A stretch of 64,000 nt of DNA from Myxococcales bacterium. Its GTDB lineage: Bacteria > Myxococcota_A > UBA9042. The notes under the pieces are model-generated. The model saw only the letters and a list, made by a program, of their open reading frames with translations. It was not told where the DNA came from and searched no databases. Both the position numbers and the translations under genes were made by a program. The stretch lies in the NCBI GenBank assembly GCA_947491025.1, contig CANLIC010000005.1:1-64000 (forward strand). Reading direction: 5' to 3'. Of this stretch, positions 7,587 through 20,231 are shown one piece after another; position 1 is the first letter of the stretch, and the number at the start of each line of letters is the position of its first letter.

Positions 7587-10040
7587 ATGAGCGCGGTGCG
7601 GGCGAGCGATCGCTGGATCGATGGCGTCGTCGGCTTTCTGCTCGGCTGCGCGTCGCTGTGGGCTCTGCTGGTCACCGATCAGATGGGGTTCGCGCGCGAC
7701 GAGGCCTTCTACTTCAATCACGCAGAGATCTACCAAGAGTGGCAAGTCGAGGTCGAGGCCGGCGGTGAGCGGCGGGACAAGGCCTTGCAGCGCGACGAGC
7801 TGCACCAGACCTGGCGCAACAACGCCGAGCATCCGCCGCTCAACAAGTTGATGTTCGGCTGGAGCTGGCGGCTCTTTGGTCGAAAGCTCCGCGAGGTCGG
7901 TGTCTTTCGGCAGGGGCATGCCGCCGAGGGGGCGCAGGGAGCGCTCGTCACCGAGGTCCATGGGCTCGGACCGGCGCAGGGGTTCGAGGTTGGCGCCAAC
8001 GTGCACCTGCTCCGGCCGCAGCGCGTGGGCGAGCCAGCGGACGTCGCGCCACGCGTCTTCGGTGGCGGGCGCGTGCTGCAGCGCGAAAAGCACAGCGCGG
8101 TGGTGGCGTTGGAGGAGCCGGCGACGCTCGCGCACGCGCTCAGCCCGACCGAGGCGGAGGCCGGCGCCGACCTCGCCGCGCTTGCTTTGGCGTTGCGACG
8201 CGGCTGCGGGGCGGCCGGGACCGCCGCCCATGACGGCGTGCTGCGGCGCACGGGCTGCGAGTTGGTCGAAGTGCGCCCGACCTACTGGCTGTCTGAGTCG
8301 CAGGCGATGCGGATGCCGGGCATGTGGTTCGGTGCGCTGTTGGTCAGTGTTCTGTATTGGTTCACCCGCGCCACATTCGGCGGGCGGCCGCAGCTGACAC
8401 GGCCCTTTGCGCTGGTGGCTTCGGTCGGCTACCTCTGCTTGCCTCATGCTTTTTTTCATGCCCATCTCGCGGTCTTCGATACCACCATCACGGCGCTGCT
8501 GGTCATCACGACGCTCGCGTATCATGAGAGCCTCGACAGTCGACGGTGGGCGCTGCTGACAGCCTTGCTGTGGGGCTTGTCGTTGCTCGCGAAACACAAC
8601 GCCTTTTTCCTGCCTGTGGCGCTCATTGGGCACTGGGCGTGGGACGCCTTCGCCGAGGGGCGGATCCGTTGGTTGTGGCGGCCAGCAGCCGTCGCCGAGG
8701 GCTGGCGCGGGCGGCTCGCCGGCTGGCTGGCGCGGCCTCTTTGGGCGGCGGTCGTCGCTGCCCTGGCTCTGGGCGCCCTGGGCGCCCTGGGCGCACCCTT
8801 GCTCGGCGCTGGCGCGGCGCTGCTCGTGCTCGCCGGCGGCCCGTGGCGCCTGCAACTACCGCCGCTGCCGCTGGCCTGGTTCTTGATGCTGCCCATCGGC
8901 CTGCTCGTTCTTGTCGCCGGCTGGCCATTGCTCTGGCACGACACGCTCGACAACTTGTTCCGATGGCTGGAGTTCCACCTGCATCATGAACACTACATGC
9001 AGACGTACTTCGGTCAGGTGCTCGCGTATCCGCCCTTCCCCGTCGAGCTTCCCTTTGCGTTGACCGCGCTGACCTGGGCGCCGACCCTGCTCTTCGCCTT
9101 CGCCGTCGGCGCGCTGCTCATGCTGGACGCCGCCCTGCGCCGCCACTTCGCCCTCGCCGGCAAGCTGGCGTCGCGGCTCTATCGCAGCGTGCCAGCCAGC
9201 GACGCGCTCTCGACGGCGGAGGGGCCGCGCCCGGTCGCTGCGCTCGGCGCCGATTCGCTGGCCCAGGTGGACCTCGCCGCCCGCGCGCGCAGCCTCGATC
9301 GCCTCATGGTCCTGACGGCGCTGTGGCCGATTGTGCTCATCGCGCTGCCTTCGACGCCGGTGTTCGGCGGCACCAAACACTGGATGACGGCCTACCCGGC
9401 GATGTTGTGGATCGGCGCCCGCGGCATGCAATGGCTCTGGGCCACCGTGTGCCAGCCCTGGCTTGCGAACGAGGAGCCAGCCTCCCGGCGGTCGGCGGCG
9501 CTGCTCGGCTGGGCGCTGGCCCTGCTGCTCTTGGTGCCGGCGGCGGCCACCACCGCCGAGTACCACCCCGTGGGCACCATGGCCTACAACGGCCTCATCG
9601 GCGGGGCACCCGGCGCGGCACAAGTCGACCTGCAGCGGCAGTTCTGGGGCCACCAGACGCGCGCCGGCCTCGAGGAGGTCAACGCCGCCGCGCCGCGCGG
9701 GGCCCGCGTCTGGTTCCACAAGTGCGCCTGGGGCGCGTACCAGATGTACGTGCGCGAGGGCTGGTTTCGCCGTGACCTCGGCTATAGCGGGACGCCCAGC
9801 GACAGCACCTTTGGTTTCTACCACCACCAGTACGATCACGACGACTACGAGCTGGAACTCTTCGACGCTTGGGGCCAGGTAGCGCCCTCGAAACAGTTTT
9901 CGTTCCAGGGTGTTCCCTACCTCTCGGTCTACCAACGGCGGCCGCCGGCGGCGTCAACTGCCGAAGCGCCCGTGGCACGGAATCCAGCACGCCCCCGCCG
10001 CGGAGACGCCCCGGCCAGCGATCCGAGATCTGGCCCTTGA
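7587..10040 (+). CDS. PMT/ArnT-type membrane glycosyltransferase with large loop insertion
   Basis: This 817-residue polytopic membrane protein starts 3 bp after the activator's stop. The first membrane segment is followed by FARDEAFYF and EHPPLNKLMFG, which match the first external loop of GT39/PMT-like enzymes; the acidic pair is the presumed catalytic site. About ten further hydrophobic segments follow. These enzymes use polyprenyl-phosphate-linked sugars to modify proteins, lipids or glycans on the outer face of the inner membrane. Between LFGRKLREVG (about residue 105) and WLSESQAMRMPG (about residue 236) lie some 130 hydrophilic residues where relatives, as I recall them, have a short loop. 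Codon use in this stretch is normal. The C-terminus is a Pro/Ala/Arg-rich tail. Confidence 0.8.
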   Translation: MSAVRASDRWIDGVVGFLLGCASLWALLVTDQMGFARDEAFYFNHAEIYQEWQVEVEAGGERRDKALQRDELHQTWRNNAEHPPLNKLMFGWSWRLFGRKLREVGVFRQGHAAEGAQGALVTEVHGLGPAQGFEVGANVHLLRPQRVGEPADVAPRVFGGGRVLQREKHSAVVALEEPATLAHALSPTEAEAGADLAALALALRRGCGAAGTAAHDGVLRRTGCELVEVRPTYWLSESQAMRMPGMWFGALLVSVLYWFTRATFGGRPQLTRPFALVASVGYLCLPHAFFHAHLAVFDTTITALLVITTLAYHESLDSRRWALLTALLWGLSLLAKHNAFFLPVALIGHWAWDAFAEGRIRWLWRPAAVAEGWRGRLAGWLARPLWAAVVAALALGALGALGAPLLGAGAALLVLAGGPWRLQLPPLPLAWFLMLPIGLLVLVAGWPLLWHDTLDNLFRWLEFHLHHEHYMQTYFGQVLAYPPFPVELPFALTALTWAPTLLFAFAVGALLMLDAALRRHFALAGKLASRLYRSVPASDALSTAEGPRPVAALGADSLAQVDLAARARSLDRLMVLTALWPIVLIALPSTPVFGGTKHWMTAYPAMLWIGARGMQWLWATVCQPWLANEEPASRRSAALLGWALALLLLVPAAATTAEYHPVGTMAYNGLIGGAPGAAQVDLQRQFWGHQTRAGLEEVNAAAPRGARVWFHKCAWGAYQMYVREGWFRRDLGYSGTPSDSTFGFYHHQYDHDDYELELFDAWGQVAPSKQFSFQGVPYLSVYQRRPPAASTAEAPVARNPARPRRGDAPASDPRSGP

Positions 10041-10108
10041 GGGGTTGGTACGAGGCGCAACCGCGTTCGAATGCAGCGGCGGGTGGCACAGCGGTGGGCG
10101 GAATTCGC

Positions 10109-10137
10109 TTGCTCCAATCTGTCAGGAACTGTAAACT
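10109..10137 (+). promoter_or_regulatory. Possible weak sigma-70-type promoter
   Basis: TTGCTC at 10109-10114 and TAAACT at 10132-10137 are separated by 17 bp, in a noticeably AT-richer patch just upstream of the giant lipoprotein gene. Only half of the -35 bases match consensus, so this is tentative. Confidence 0.25.
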
Positions 10138-10236
10138 TGTGCACTCTTCGCCGCTAGAGTTCGGCGCAAGGGCTTGGATCGACTCTGATTTCTGCGTTTG
10201 GCAGCCCATGCGGCGCCGACCTTCTGTGAGGCCATC

Positions 10237-13200
10237 ATGCCGCGTGCACTTCGTTTTCAAGGGATTTACGTCTCAGTCGTGCTGATCGCCTTCGCTGCGG
10301 CGTGCGGGACCGAGCCGGGCCAGGGCGGCACCAACACCGGTCTCGCCGGTGACGGCGTCGGTGGCGCGGACAATGGCACCACTTTTGGCGATGTTGGCAG
10401 CGATGCCGCGACCGGCGACGACACCGCGACCGGCGGCGACACGACGGGCACCGACGGCGACGCCACCATCGGCGACGACGGCAGCGACGCCACGGCCCAG
10501 GACGGAGGTGGCGACGCCGGCTGCACGCGGGACAGCGACTGCGACAGCCTGGAGCACGGCGCCTGCCAGGTCGCGAAGTGCAAGCTCGACACCGGCGTCT
10601 GCTTCGTGGCGGAAGAGGCCGATGGCACCATCTGCGACGACGGCGATCCGTGCACGGACGTCGGTGGCGTCTGCAAGGCCGGCAAGTGCGCCGCGGCCCC
10701 GTTGACCTGCGACGACGCCAACCCCTGCACCACCGACACTTGCGACGCCGCCAACGGCTGCAAGAACACGGTCGAGGGCAAGGACACCGCCTGCGACGAC
10801 AGCAACGCCTGCACCAAGACGGATGTCTGCGACGCCAAGGGCATCTGCGCCGGCGCCCAGATCAGCTGCGACGACAGCAACCCCTGCACCGCCGACAGCT
10901 GTGACCCCAAGACCGGCTGCGTCAACGCCGCGGCCGACGGCGCCTGCGACGACGGCGACGCCTGCACGGAGCAGGACGCCTGCGCCGCTGGCAAGTGCGG
11001 CGGCAGCGCCAAGGTCTGCGACGACGGCAACCCCTGTACGACCGTCGTCTGCGACAAGAAGGACGGCTGCAAGTCGAGCCCGAAGAGCGGCCCCTGCGAC
11101 GACGGCGACGCCTGCACCAAGGGTGAGCTCTGCGACGACAAGGGTGGCTGCCTCAAGGGCGCGGTCATCGACTGCGACGACAAGAACCCCTGCACCGACG
11201 ACAGCTGCGACGTGGCCAAAGGCTGCCTCAATGCCGCCAAGGTCGATGGCGAGGCCTGCGACGACGGCACCGCCTGCACCAAGAGCGATGCCTGCAAGGC
11301 CGGCAAGTGCGACGCCAAAGCCGTCGACTGCGACGACACGAACCCCTGCACCAAAGACACCTGCGACGCCGCCACCGGCTGCGCCAACACCACCGACGAC
11401 AGCGCTGGCTGCGACGACGAAGACCCCTGCACCGGCGGCGACGCCTGCAAGGCCGGCAAGTGCGGCGGCAAGCCCATCGTGGACTGCGAAGACAACAACC
11501 CCTGCACCGACGACGGCTGTGATCCGGCCACCAAGGCCTGCAAGAACACGGCGAACACCATCGCCTGCGATGACAACTCCTTGTGCACGGCCGGCGACGC
11601 CTGCAAGGCCACCAAGTGCCAGGGCGGCATCGCCATCAGCTGCGACGACAAGAACCCCTGCACCACCGATAGCTGCGACGCCAAGACCGGTAGCTGCACC
11701 AACGCGGCCAACACCGAGGCCTGCGATGACGGCAATGCCTGCACTCAGAAGGACCTCTGCGCCGACAGCAAGTGCAAGGGCAACCTATTGGACTGCAACG
11801 ACAACAATCCGTGCACAGACGACTCTTGCGACATCAAGACGGGCACCTGCGGCAAGGTCAACGTCCCCGACGATCAGATCTGCGAGGACGGGTCGCTCTG
11901 CACCGCCAAGGACGCCTGCAAGGCGGGCGTCTGCAAGGGCGTTGTGCTCGGCACCGACGGCATCCCCGGCTGCGACGATGGCAACCCCTGCACCGACGAC
12001 AGCTGCGATCCCGCCAAGGGCTGCGTCGCCGTGGCGAACAAGGCCTCGTGCGAGGACGGCGACGCTTGCACCGTCGGCGACGTCTGTGCCGACAGCAAGT
12101 GCGTGGCCGGCGGCGGCAAGAAGGACTGCGATGACGGCAACGCCTGCAGCGACGACACCTGCGACAAGATCAAGGGCTGCGTATCGGTCAACGTGCCCAA
12201 GGCTTGCGATGACGGCAACAAGTGCACCAAGGATGACGTCTGCACCGACGGCAAGTGCATCGGCGGTGGCTCGGTCAGCTGCGCCGACAGCAATGTCTGC
12301 ACCACCGACAAGTGCGACGCCAAGGCAGGCTGCACCAACACCCCGAACACCCTCAAGTGCACGGACTCCAGCGTCTGCACCAACGACGATACCTGCAAGG
12401 ACAGCAAGTGCGTCCCTGGCGTCGCCGTGAAGTGTGACGACGGCAACCCCTGCACCGCCGACAGCTGCGATCCCAAGACCGGCTGCAAGGTGGTCAACAG
12501 CCCCGTCAAGCAGGCCTGCGACGACGGCAACAGCTGCACCAGCGCCGACGCCTGCGACGGCAAGGGCAAGTGCGTCGGCGTCGGCAAGGACTGCAACGAT
12601 GACAACGCGTGCACGGTCGACAGCTGCGCGAACAACGTCTGCGCCAGCAAGCCCGCTGCATCCGGCGCGCCTTGCGGCGATGGCAACACGTGCACCCAGA
12701 AGGACAGCTGCGACGGTGCCGGCAAGTGCGTCGGCAGCAACCCGACCAAGTGCGACGACGGCAACCCCTGTACCGACGACGCCTGCGTCAATGGTGAGGG
12801 CTGCAAGGCGACGGCCAACACCGCCAAGTGCGAGGATGGCAAGTACTGCACCGAGAATGACATCTGCGCCGGCTCCAAGTGCACCAGCGGCAAGCCCAAG
12901 GTCTGCGACGATGGCAACAGCTGCACCTCGGACCTCTGCGACGAGACGGGCGCCAAGTGCGCGACGTTCCCGAAGTTGCCGAACACCGCTTGCGATGACG
13001 GCAACCTCTGCACCACCGGTGACAAGTGCAACGACAAGGCGGGCTGCGTGGCCACGCCGGCGACGTGCAACGACGACAACCCCTGCACCAGCGACTCGTG
13101 CGACTCCAAGACGGGCAAGTGCGCCTATACGGTCGGCACCACCTGCGCCCTGCGGACCGTGCCGGACATCGAGGCCATCGGCTACCTGGACGGCGACTGG

Positions 13201-14742
13201 CACCTCACCAGCGGCGACCAGACCTTCAAGTGGCAAGCCGACGGCACGCCCTCCACACCCGGTGGCGTCAATGGCGGCTACTCGCTGAACTTCAACAACG
13301 GCACCAACTACGACGCCGGCAAGGCCGTGAACGGAACGGCCCTGACCAAGTACCTGTACGACGCCAGCAAGGTGACCGGCTCGATGACGTTGGCGTTCCA
13401 TTCCTACAACGGCGTGGAGCCCAACAACGGCTACGATAAGCGCTACGTCGAGGTCTCGACCGACGGCTTCGTGACCGTGGCGCAGACGGTTCAGCTCGAC
13501 AACCTTGCCAACGCCGGCAAGTGGTGGCTTGAGACGATCGACCTGAGCAGCCACAAGGGCAAGAAGTTCCAGGTGCGCTTCCGCTTCGACTCGATCGACA
13601 GCAACGAGAACACCGGCAAGGGCTGGTTCGTCGACGAGGTCTCGATCTACGCCGGCGCGGTGGTGAAGGTGACCAACGCCGTCTCGTGGTCGGAGCCGTT
13701 CGCGGCAGGCAACAGCGCGGGTTGGCACATGTCGACGCCTCCCGTCCTGAACAACGCCGGCTGGGGCATCGACAGCACCCCCTCTGCGCCAGGCGGCTAC
13801 GACGCCGCGAGCCTCAACTTCAACAACGGCACCAATTTCCAGTCGCCCGGTCCCATCAAGACGGCCGCTTCGGGTTGGGCGCTCTCGCCGGTCATCGACC
13901 TCACCGGCGTCACGAATGTGAACGTCTCGCTGCTCATCAAGTCTTGGTACCAGGGCGAGACGTTCTCCTCCGTCGACAAGCGCACGGTCGAGGTCTCGGA
14001 GCTCGGCTTCGGTGGCACGACGGCGGACACCGAGGTCCAGTTCGACAACGCTGCTTCGCGGCAGAACGGTTGGGTCTGGGAGTCGGTCGACTTGACCAAG
14101 TTCAAGGGCAAGAAGGTGCGGCTGCGCTTCGCCTTCGACTCGGTCGACGGCACCAACAACACGGGCAAGGGCTGGTTCATCGACGACCTGCGCCTGGACG
14201 CCGCGCCGCTGCCGCTCTTCGCCGACATGATCACGACCGGAGGCGCTGGCAACTGGACCCTGAACAACAGCCAGTCGCCGGTGGGCTGGGCCGTAGACAG
14301 CACCGGCATCGCGCCGCTGTCGCCCGATGCCAGCTTGAACTTCAACGCGCCTGCGGCCGGCGACACCTACAATTTCGTCTGCCCCTCGGGCAAGGCCTCG
14401 GTGGTCGGCACGGCGTCGAGCAAGCTGATGGCGATCGGGAATCCAAACGCTGGCGCCGCCCTCAAGCTCACGTTTGACGCGTTCGTCGATGCCGAAGCCA
14501 CCAGCGGCTATGACATCCTCACCGCAGAGGTGCGGCAGTTCCTGCCGATCGGCACTCCGAAGGTCGCTACCTTCGTCGTGGTGAAGGACAAGCTGGGCGC
14601 TTGGAAGCCGATTGAGGAGGACATCACCGGTTTCAAGGGGATGCTCGTCACGTTGGTCTTCCGCTTCGACTCCAAGGACTGCACCAACAACGGCGGCAAG
14701 GGCGTGGCGATCGACAACGTCATGATCCGCGCCACCAAGTAG
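10237..14742 (+). CDS. Giant Cys-repeat lipoprotein with three C-terminal jelly-roll domains
   Basis: This is a 1501-residue protein. I chose ATG at 10237 because GAGG lies five bases upstream and it gives a clean lipoprotein signal ending in AFAAAC. A Gly/Asp/Thr-rich linker (residues 25-90) is followed by about 880 residues of alternating Cys modules. These are of the types CDDGNPCTxDxCD, and CDDGxACTxxDxC followed by G-K-C. The last 520 residues are three related beta domains of about 165 residues each. They share LNFNNGTNY-type and GKGWFVDEVSIY / GKGWFIDDLRLD / GKGVAIDNVMIR motifs, resembling MAM or immune-inhibitor-A-like jelly rolls that often bind ligands or carbohydrate. It is probably anchored in the outer membrane and displayed as a long stalk with three binding heads. 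The Cys-repeat stalk is disulfide-rich and may bind calcium, but that is inference. Confidence 0.85.
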   Translation: MPRALRFQGIYVSVVLIAFAAACGTEPGQGGTNTGLAGDGVGGADNGTTFGDVGSDAATGDDTATGGDTTGTDGDATIGDDGSDATAQDGGGDAGCTRDSDCDSLEHGACQVAKCKLDTGVCFVAEEADGTICDDGDPCTDVGGVCKAGKCAAAPLTCDDANPCTTDTCDAANGCKNTVEGKDTACDDSNACTKTDVCDAKGICAGAQISCDDSNPCTADSCDPKTGCVNAAADGACDDGDACTEQDACAAGKCGGSAKVCDDGNPCTTVVCDKKDGCKSSPKSGPCDDGDACTKGELCDDKGGCLKGAVIDCDDKNPCTDDSCDVAKGCLNAAKVDGEACDDGTACTKSDACKAGKCDAKAVDCDDTNPCTKDTCDAATGCANTTDDSAGCDDEDPCTGGDACKAGKCGGKPIVDCEDNNPCTDDGCDPATKACKNTANTIACDDNSLCTAGDACKATKCQGGIAISCDDKNPCTTDSCDAKTGSCTNAANTEACDDGNACTQKDLCADSKCKGNLLDCNDNNPCTDDSCDIKTGTCGKVNVPDDQICEDGSLCTAKDACKAGVCKGVVLGTDGIPGCDDGNPCTDDSCDPAKGCVAVANKASCEDGDACTVGDVCADSKCVAGGGKKDCDDGNACSDDTCDKIKGCVSVNVPKACDDGNKCTKDDVCTDGKCIGGGSVSCADSNVCTTDKCDAKAGCTNTPNTLKCTDSSVCTNDDTCKDSKCVPGVAVKCDDGNPCTADSCDPKTGCKVVNSPVKQACDDGNSCTSADACDGKGKCVGVGKDCNDDNACTVDSCANNVCASKPAASGAPCGDGNTCTQKDSCDGAGKCVGSNPTKCDDGNPCTDDACVNGEGCKATANTAKCEDGKYCTENDICAGSKCTSGKPKVCDDGNSCTSDLCDETGAKCATFPKLPNTACDDGNLCTTGDKCNDKAGCVATPATCNDDNPCTSDSCDSKTGKCAYTVGTTCALRTVPDIEAIGYLDGDWHLTSGDQTFKWQADGTPSTPGGVNGGYSLNFNNGTNYDAGKAVNGTALTKYLYDASKVTGSMTLAFHSYNGVEPNNGYDKRYVEVSTDGFVTVAQTVQLDNLANAGKWWLETIDLSSHKGKKFQVRFRFDSIDSNENTGKGWFVDEVSIYAGAVVKVTNAVSWSEPFAAGNSAGWHMSTPPVLNNAGWGIDSTPSAPGGYDAASLNFNNGTNFQSPGPIKTAASGWALSPVIDLTGVTNVNVSLLIKSWYQGETFSSVDKRTVEVSELGFGGTTADTEVQFDNAASRQNGWVWESVDLTKFKGKKVRLRFAFDSVDGTNNTGKGWFIDDLRLDAAPLPLFADMITTGGAGNWTLNNSQSPVGWAVDSTGIAPLSPDASLNFNAPAAGDTYNFVCPSGKASVVGTASSKLMAIGNPNAGAALKLTFDAFVDAEATSGYDILTAEVRQFLPIGTPKVATFVVVKDKLGAWKPIEEDITGFKGMLVTLVFRFDSKDCTNNGGKGVAIDNVMIRATK
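10525..13150 (+). repeat. Tandem Cys-module coding repeats
   Basis: The codons TGCGACGACGGCAAC and close variants recur roughly every 50-60 bp across this stretch, alternating two module types. Copies are related but not identical, so this is an older array than the 105-bp array at the left edge. Confidence 0.75.
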
Positions 14743-14767
14743 CCAACACCGCGAGGCTTCGCGAGGA

Positions 14768-14800
14768 CGCCCGGGCTGCGCGCCTGACGCAGCCCGGGCG
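14768..14800 (+). terminator. Strong intrinsic-terminator-like hairpin
   Basis: CGCCCGGGCTGCG (14768-14780) pairs perfectly with CGCAGCCCGGGCG (14788-14800) across a 7-base loop. It lies 25 bp after the stop of the giant lipoprotein. The downstream T-tract is short (TTCT), so termination may be inefficient or bidirectional. It separates the two giant lipoprotein genes. Confidence 0.7.
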
Positions 14801-14818
14801 TTCTGGTAGGGTGGCCAC

Positions 14819-18367
<3,549 letters not shown>

Positions 18368-18455
18368 CCGGCGTGCTACAAGGGTGGTGCCGACCGGGGG
18401 TGCCTACGCGTGGTCGTGGCCGCCGCCCTGACGCGGCGTGCGGAGGCCCAGCGCA

Positions 18456-19589
18456 ATGAGTGTCGCGGCGTTGATTGTACCCATCGAGGCCTTGGTCGAG
18501 GCCCATCGGCCCCTGGTCGACCGCCCGCTTCCGATCAAGCTGCGCATCGCGCGCGGCATGTTGCCTGCGTCGGCCGAAGACCTGGTGCCGACCATCGCCT
18601 ACTTGGCGCACAGCGAAGAGCCCGAGCTGCGCCTTGCGGCCCTGGAGACGCTGTCGTCGCTGCCCGTCGACACCATGCGCGAGGTGATGCGCGCCAAGCT
18701 CCACCCGGCGGTGCTCGACACCGTCTCCCGCGCGCTCACCAGCGACCACAGCGCCCTCTCGGAAGTGGTCGTCAACCGAGCGACCGCGGACTCGACCTTC
18801 GTCTACCTGGCGGCGCACGGTGGCACCGTCGTCTGCAGCGACATCGCGCGCAACACGGTGCGCTGCCTCAACGAACCCCAGATCGTCGAGGCGCTCTTCT
18901 TCAACCCGCGCATGCCGCCCGGCCAGATCCAGAACTTGCTGGAATTCGCGGTGCGCGAAGGCGCCGCGCTGGACCACATCCCAGGCTTCATCGAAATGCG
19001 GGCCGCCATTTGGGGCGGGCGCGGCGCCGAAGACGAGGGCAAGGTCGGCCTCTCTGACCTTGAGTTCATGACCGCCCTCCAGCTCGCGGGCGTCAAGCAA
19101 TCGCTGACGGACGAAGAGCTGGCCCTGGTCGACAGGGGCGAGGAGCCGCCGGACGACCATTCAACGACCAGCCTGCAGGCCCTGATCATGAAGATGTCGG
19201 TGGCGCAGAAGATCCGCCTCGCCCTGATCGGCGACGCCAACGCGCGCAAGCTGCTCGTCCGCGACCCGAAGAAGATGGTCTCGCTCTCGGTGCTCAAGTC
19301 GCCGCGTTTGACCGAAGGCGAGGTCAAGATGTTCTGCAGCAACAAGGCGCTGGCGGAGGAGATCTTCGTCCAGATCGGGCGCAACAAGAGCTGGACCCGC
19401 GATTATGGCATCCGCAGGGCCTTGGTCATGAATCCGAAGTGCCCGTTGCCGCTGTCGATGGGATTCCTCCGCACGCTGTCGATGAAAGACCTCAAGGACG
19501 TCAGCAAGAGCCGCGAAGTCTCCGGCGTCGTCGCTCGCTCCGCCAAGCGCGTGCTCGACCAGGTCGAAGAGTCCAAACGCCGCGGCTAG
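18456..19589 (+). CDS. Conserved protein of unknown function (HEAT/DUF2336-like alpha solenoid)
   Basis: This is a 377-residue protein. ATG at 18456 is preceded by GGAGG at 18442-18446, nine bases away. It has no signal peptide, so it is cytoplasmic. The sequence is largely helical with HEAT-like pairs near the start (PTIAYLAHSEEPELRLAALE). The middle holds MKMSVAQKIRLALIGDANAR and RDPKKMVSLSVLKSPRLTE, and the end PLPLSMGFLRTLSMKDLKDV. I associate this layout with a myxobacterial family of unknown function whose core recalls DUF2336. The acyltransferase gene begins 32 bp downstream. Confidence 0.65.
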   Translation: MSVAALIVPIEALVEAHRPLVDRPLPIKLRIARGMLPASAEDLVPTIAYLAHSEEPELRLAALETLSSLPVDTMREVMRAKLHPAVLDTVSRALTSDHSALSEVVVNRATADSTFVYLAAHGGTVVCSDIARNTVRCLNEPQIVEALFFNPRMPPGQIQNLLEFAVREGAALDHIPGFIEMRAAIWGGRGAEDEGKVGLSDLEFMTALQLAGVKQSLTDEELALVDRGEEPPDDHSTTSLQALIMKMSVAQKIRLALIGDANARKLLVRDPKKMVSLSVLKSPRLTEGEVKMFCSNKALAEEIFVQIGRNKSWTRDYGIRRALVMNPKCPLPLSMGFLRTLSMKDLKDVSKSREVSGVVARSAKRVLDQVEESKRRG

Positions 19590-19621
19590 CCCGACCATCG
19601 CCTCGCTCAGGAGCCCGTTCC

Positions 19622-20197
19622 ATGGTCAACCGTCAATTCGCCCAACGACTGCTCGACGCCGCCGGCTGGCGGGCGCGCCAGGATGCGCCGATCCCCGATC
19701 GCTGCGTCGTGCTCGGCGAACCGCACACCAGCAACTGGGACGGCTGGTATTCGGTCCTCGGCATGGGGGCGCTCGGCATCGATCTGCGCTGGATGATCAA
19801 GGCGGAATACAACAAGGCCCTGGTCGGGCCGATGCTGCAGAGCCTCGGCGCGGTCTTCATCGAGCGCGGCAAGGGCGGCGCGGTGCAGGCGTCGATCGAT
19901 CGCTTCGCCGCCGACCCTGGGCCGCTGCGTCTGGCGCTCGCGCCCTCGGGCACCCGCAAGCGGACCGATCACTGGCGCACCGGCTTCTTGCGCATCGCCC
20001 GCGAGGCGCACGTGCCGATCGTCCTCGCCTACATCGACTACGCGCGACGTGAGGTCGGCTTCGGCCCGACGCTCGACCCCGCGTTGCCAGATGCCGAGCT
20101 CCAGCAGCAGATGGCGCGCTTCTACGCCGACAAGGTGGCTTGCAAGCCTGACCAGAAGAGCACGGTGGACTGGCCGGCGGCGCACGAAGGCAACTGA
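19622..20197 (+). CDS. Short 1-acylglycerol-phosphate acyltransferase-like protein (PlsC superfamily)
   Basis: This is a 191-residue protein. ATG at 19622 has AGGAG about nine bases upstream. PHTSNWDG contains the H-x4-D catalytic motif of glycerolipid acyltransferases. FIERGKGG and LALAPSGTRKRTDHWRTGF correspond to the glycine-rich and E/P-G-T-R blocks. It has no membrane segment and is shorter than full PlsC enzymes (about 240), matching the compact family often annotated as lysophospholipid acyltransferase. The likely role is transfer of an acyl group to a lysolipid at the inner membrane. The gene converges on the nucleotidase gene. Confidence 0.8.
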   Translation: MVNRQFAQRLLDAAGWRARQDAPIPDRCVVLGEPHTSNWDGWYSVLGMGALGIDLRWMIKAEYNKALVGPMLQSLGAVFIERGKGGAVQASIDRFAADPGPLRLALAPSGTRKRTDHWRTGFLRIAREAHVPIVLAYIDYARREVGFGPTLDPALPDAELQQQMARFYADKVACKPDQKSTVDWPAAHEGN

Positions 20198-20231
20198 CGC
20201 CGCCCGGCGTCGCGACGCGCGATGGGCCGGC

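Noticed and set aside
20207-20218. Palindrome GCGTCGCGACGC between convergent genes as a terminator
   Set aside because: It has no loop and no T-tract, and such GC palindromes are expected by chance here.
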